64,000 nt of DNA from Hydrogenophilaceae bacterium (lineage in GTDB: Bacteria > Pseudomonadota > Alphaproteobacteria > Caulobacterales > Aquidulcibacteraceae): NCBI GenBank assembly GCA_013389015.1, contig JACAEE010000089.1, positions 21,160 through 85,159 on the forward strand, written 5' to 3'. Within the stretch, counting starts at the first letter, position 1. Each line of letters starts with the position of its first letter. This document shows, piece after piece, positions 63,969 through 64,000 of the stretch. Under the pieces are notes generated by a model, which saw only the letters and a list, made by a program, of their open reading frames with translations, was not told the DNA's origin and ran no database searches. A program made the translations under genes and the position numbers.

Positions 63969-64000
63969 GATGATTGAGCCGTGCGCCAGTATTCGCCCGC

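Overview
The window is one stretch of a GC-rich (roughly two-thirds G+C) alphaproteobacterial chromosome, read almost entirely as housekeeping genes. Evidence for the class: hemA encodes a glycine-using 5-aminolevulinate synthase, there is a MucR/Ros-type regulator, and the LexA box is of the alphaproteobacterial GAAC-N7-GAAC type. Gene orders such as pdxJ-acpS-lepB-rnc-era-recO and nrdR-rib-nusB-thiL-hppA also fit. A member of the Caulobacterales/Hyphomonadaceae is my best guess, but that is inference. No rRNA, tRNA, CRISPR array, prophage or insertion sequence was recognised.

Layout. 1-9.7 kb: tail of endonuclease V, a glutathione transferase, uvrA and ssb facing away from each other around a LexA box, two tandem 30-residue peptide genes, a cupin protein, an EamA transporter, and a kelch/sodC pair. 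9.8-16.6 kb: gyrA, coaD, two cyclophilins, queA, tgt. 16.6-27 kb: hrpB, a threonine dehydratase-like enzyme, a lytic transglycosylase, dapA-smpB, a glycosyltransferase, a family-5 uracil-DNA glycosylase and a NYN nuclease-like protein. 27-31.7 kb: folK, rpoZ, rsh (ppGpp metabolism), then a membrane TIR-domain protein. 31.7-36 kb: a DUF418 membrane protein, a translationally coupled ABC-transporter cluster, and a decayed toxin-antitoxin pair. 36-44.5 kb: pyrE, Uma2-like, pdxJ, acpS, lepB, rnc, era, recO, parC. 44.5-53.9 kb: lemA/M48 protease, bpt, motB, small oxidoreductases, a degenerate response regulator, hemB/hemA and mucR. 54.2-64 kb: glyA, nrdR, the riboflavin genes, nusB, thiL and the proton-pumping pyrophosphatase hppA.

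The most unusual structure is in the riboflavin operon. A four-helix-bundle (23S rRNA intervening-sequence-type) gene sits between ribBA and ribH. It is framed by near-perfect 29-bp inverted repeats made of 7-bp units. The left arm supplies the last codons of ribBA and the right arm abuts ribH. Related heptamer hairpins without a gene lie at 45.1 and 55.5 kb. The same operon has a RibD without its deaminase domain and a RibBA whose GTP cyclohydrolase II half lacks the metal-binding cysteines, so those two steps must be encoded elsewhere. Other points of interest are the twin micro-peptides at 6.1-6.4 kb, the TIR-membrane-calcium-loop protein downstream of rsh, and relics of two toxin-antitoxin modules.
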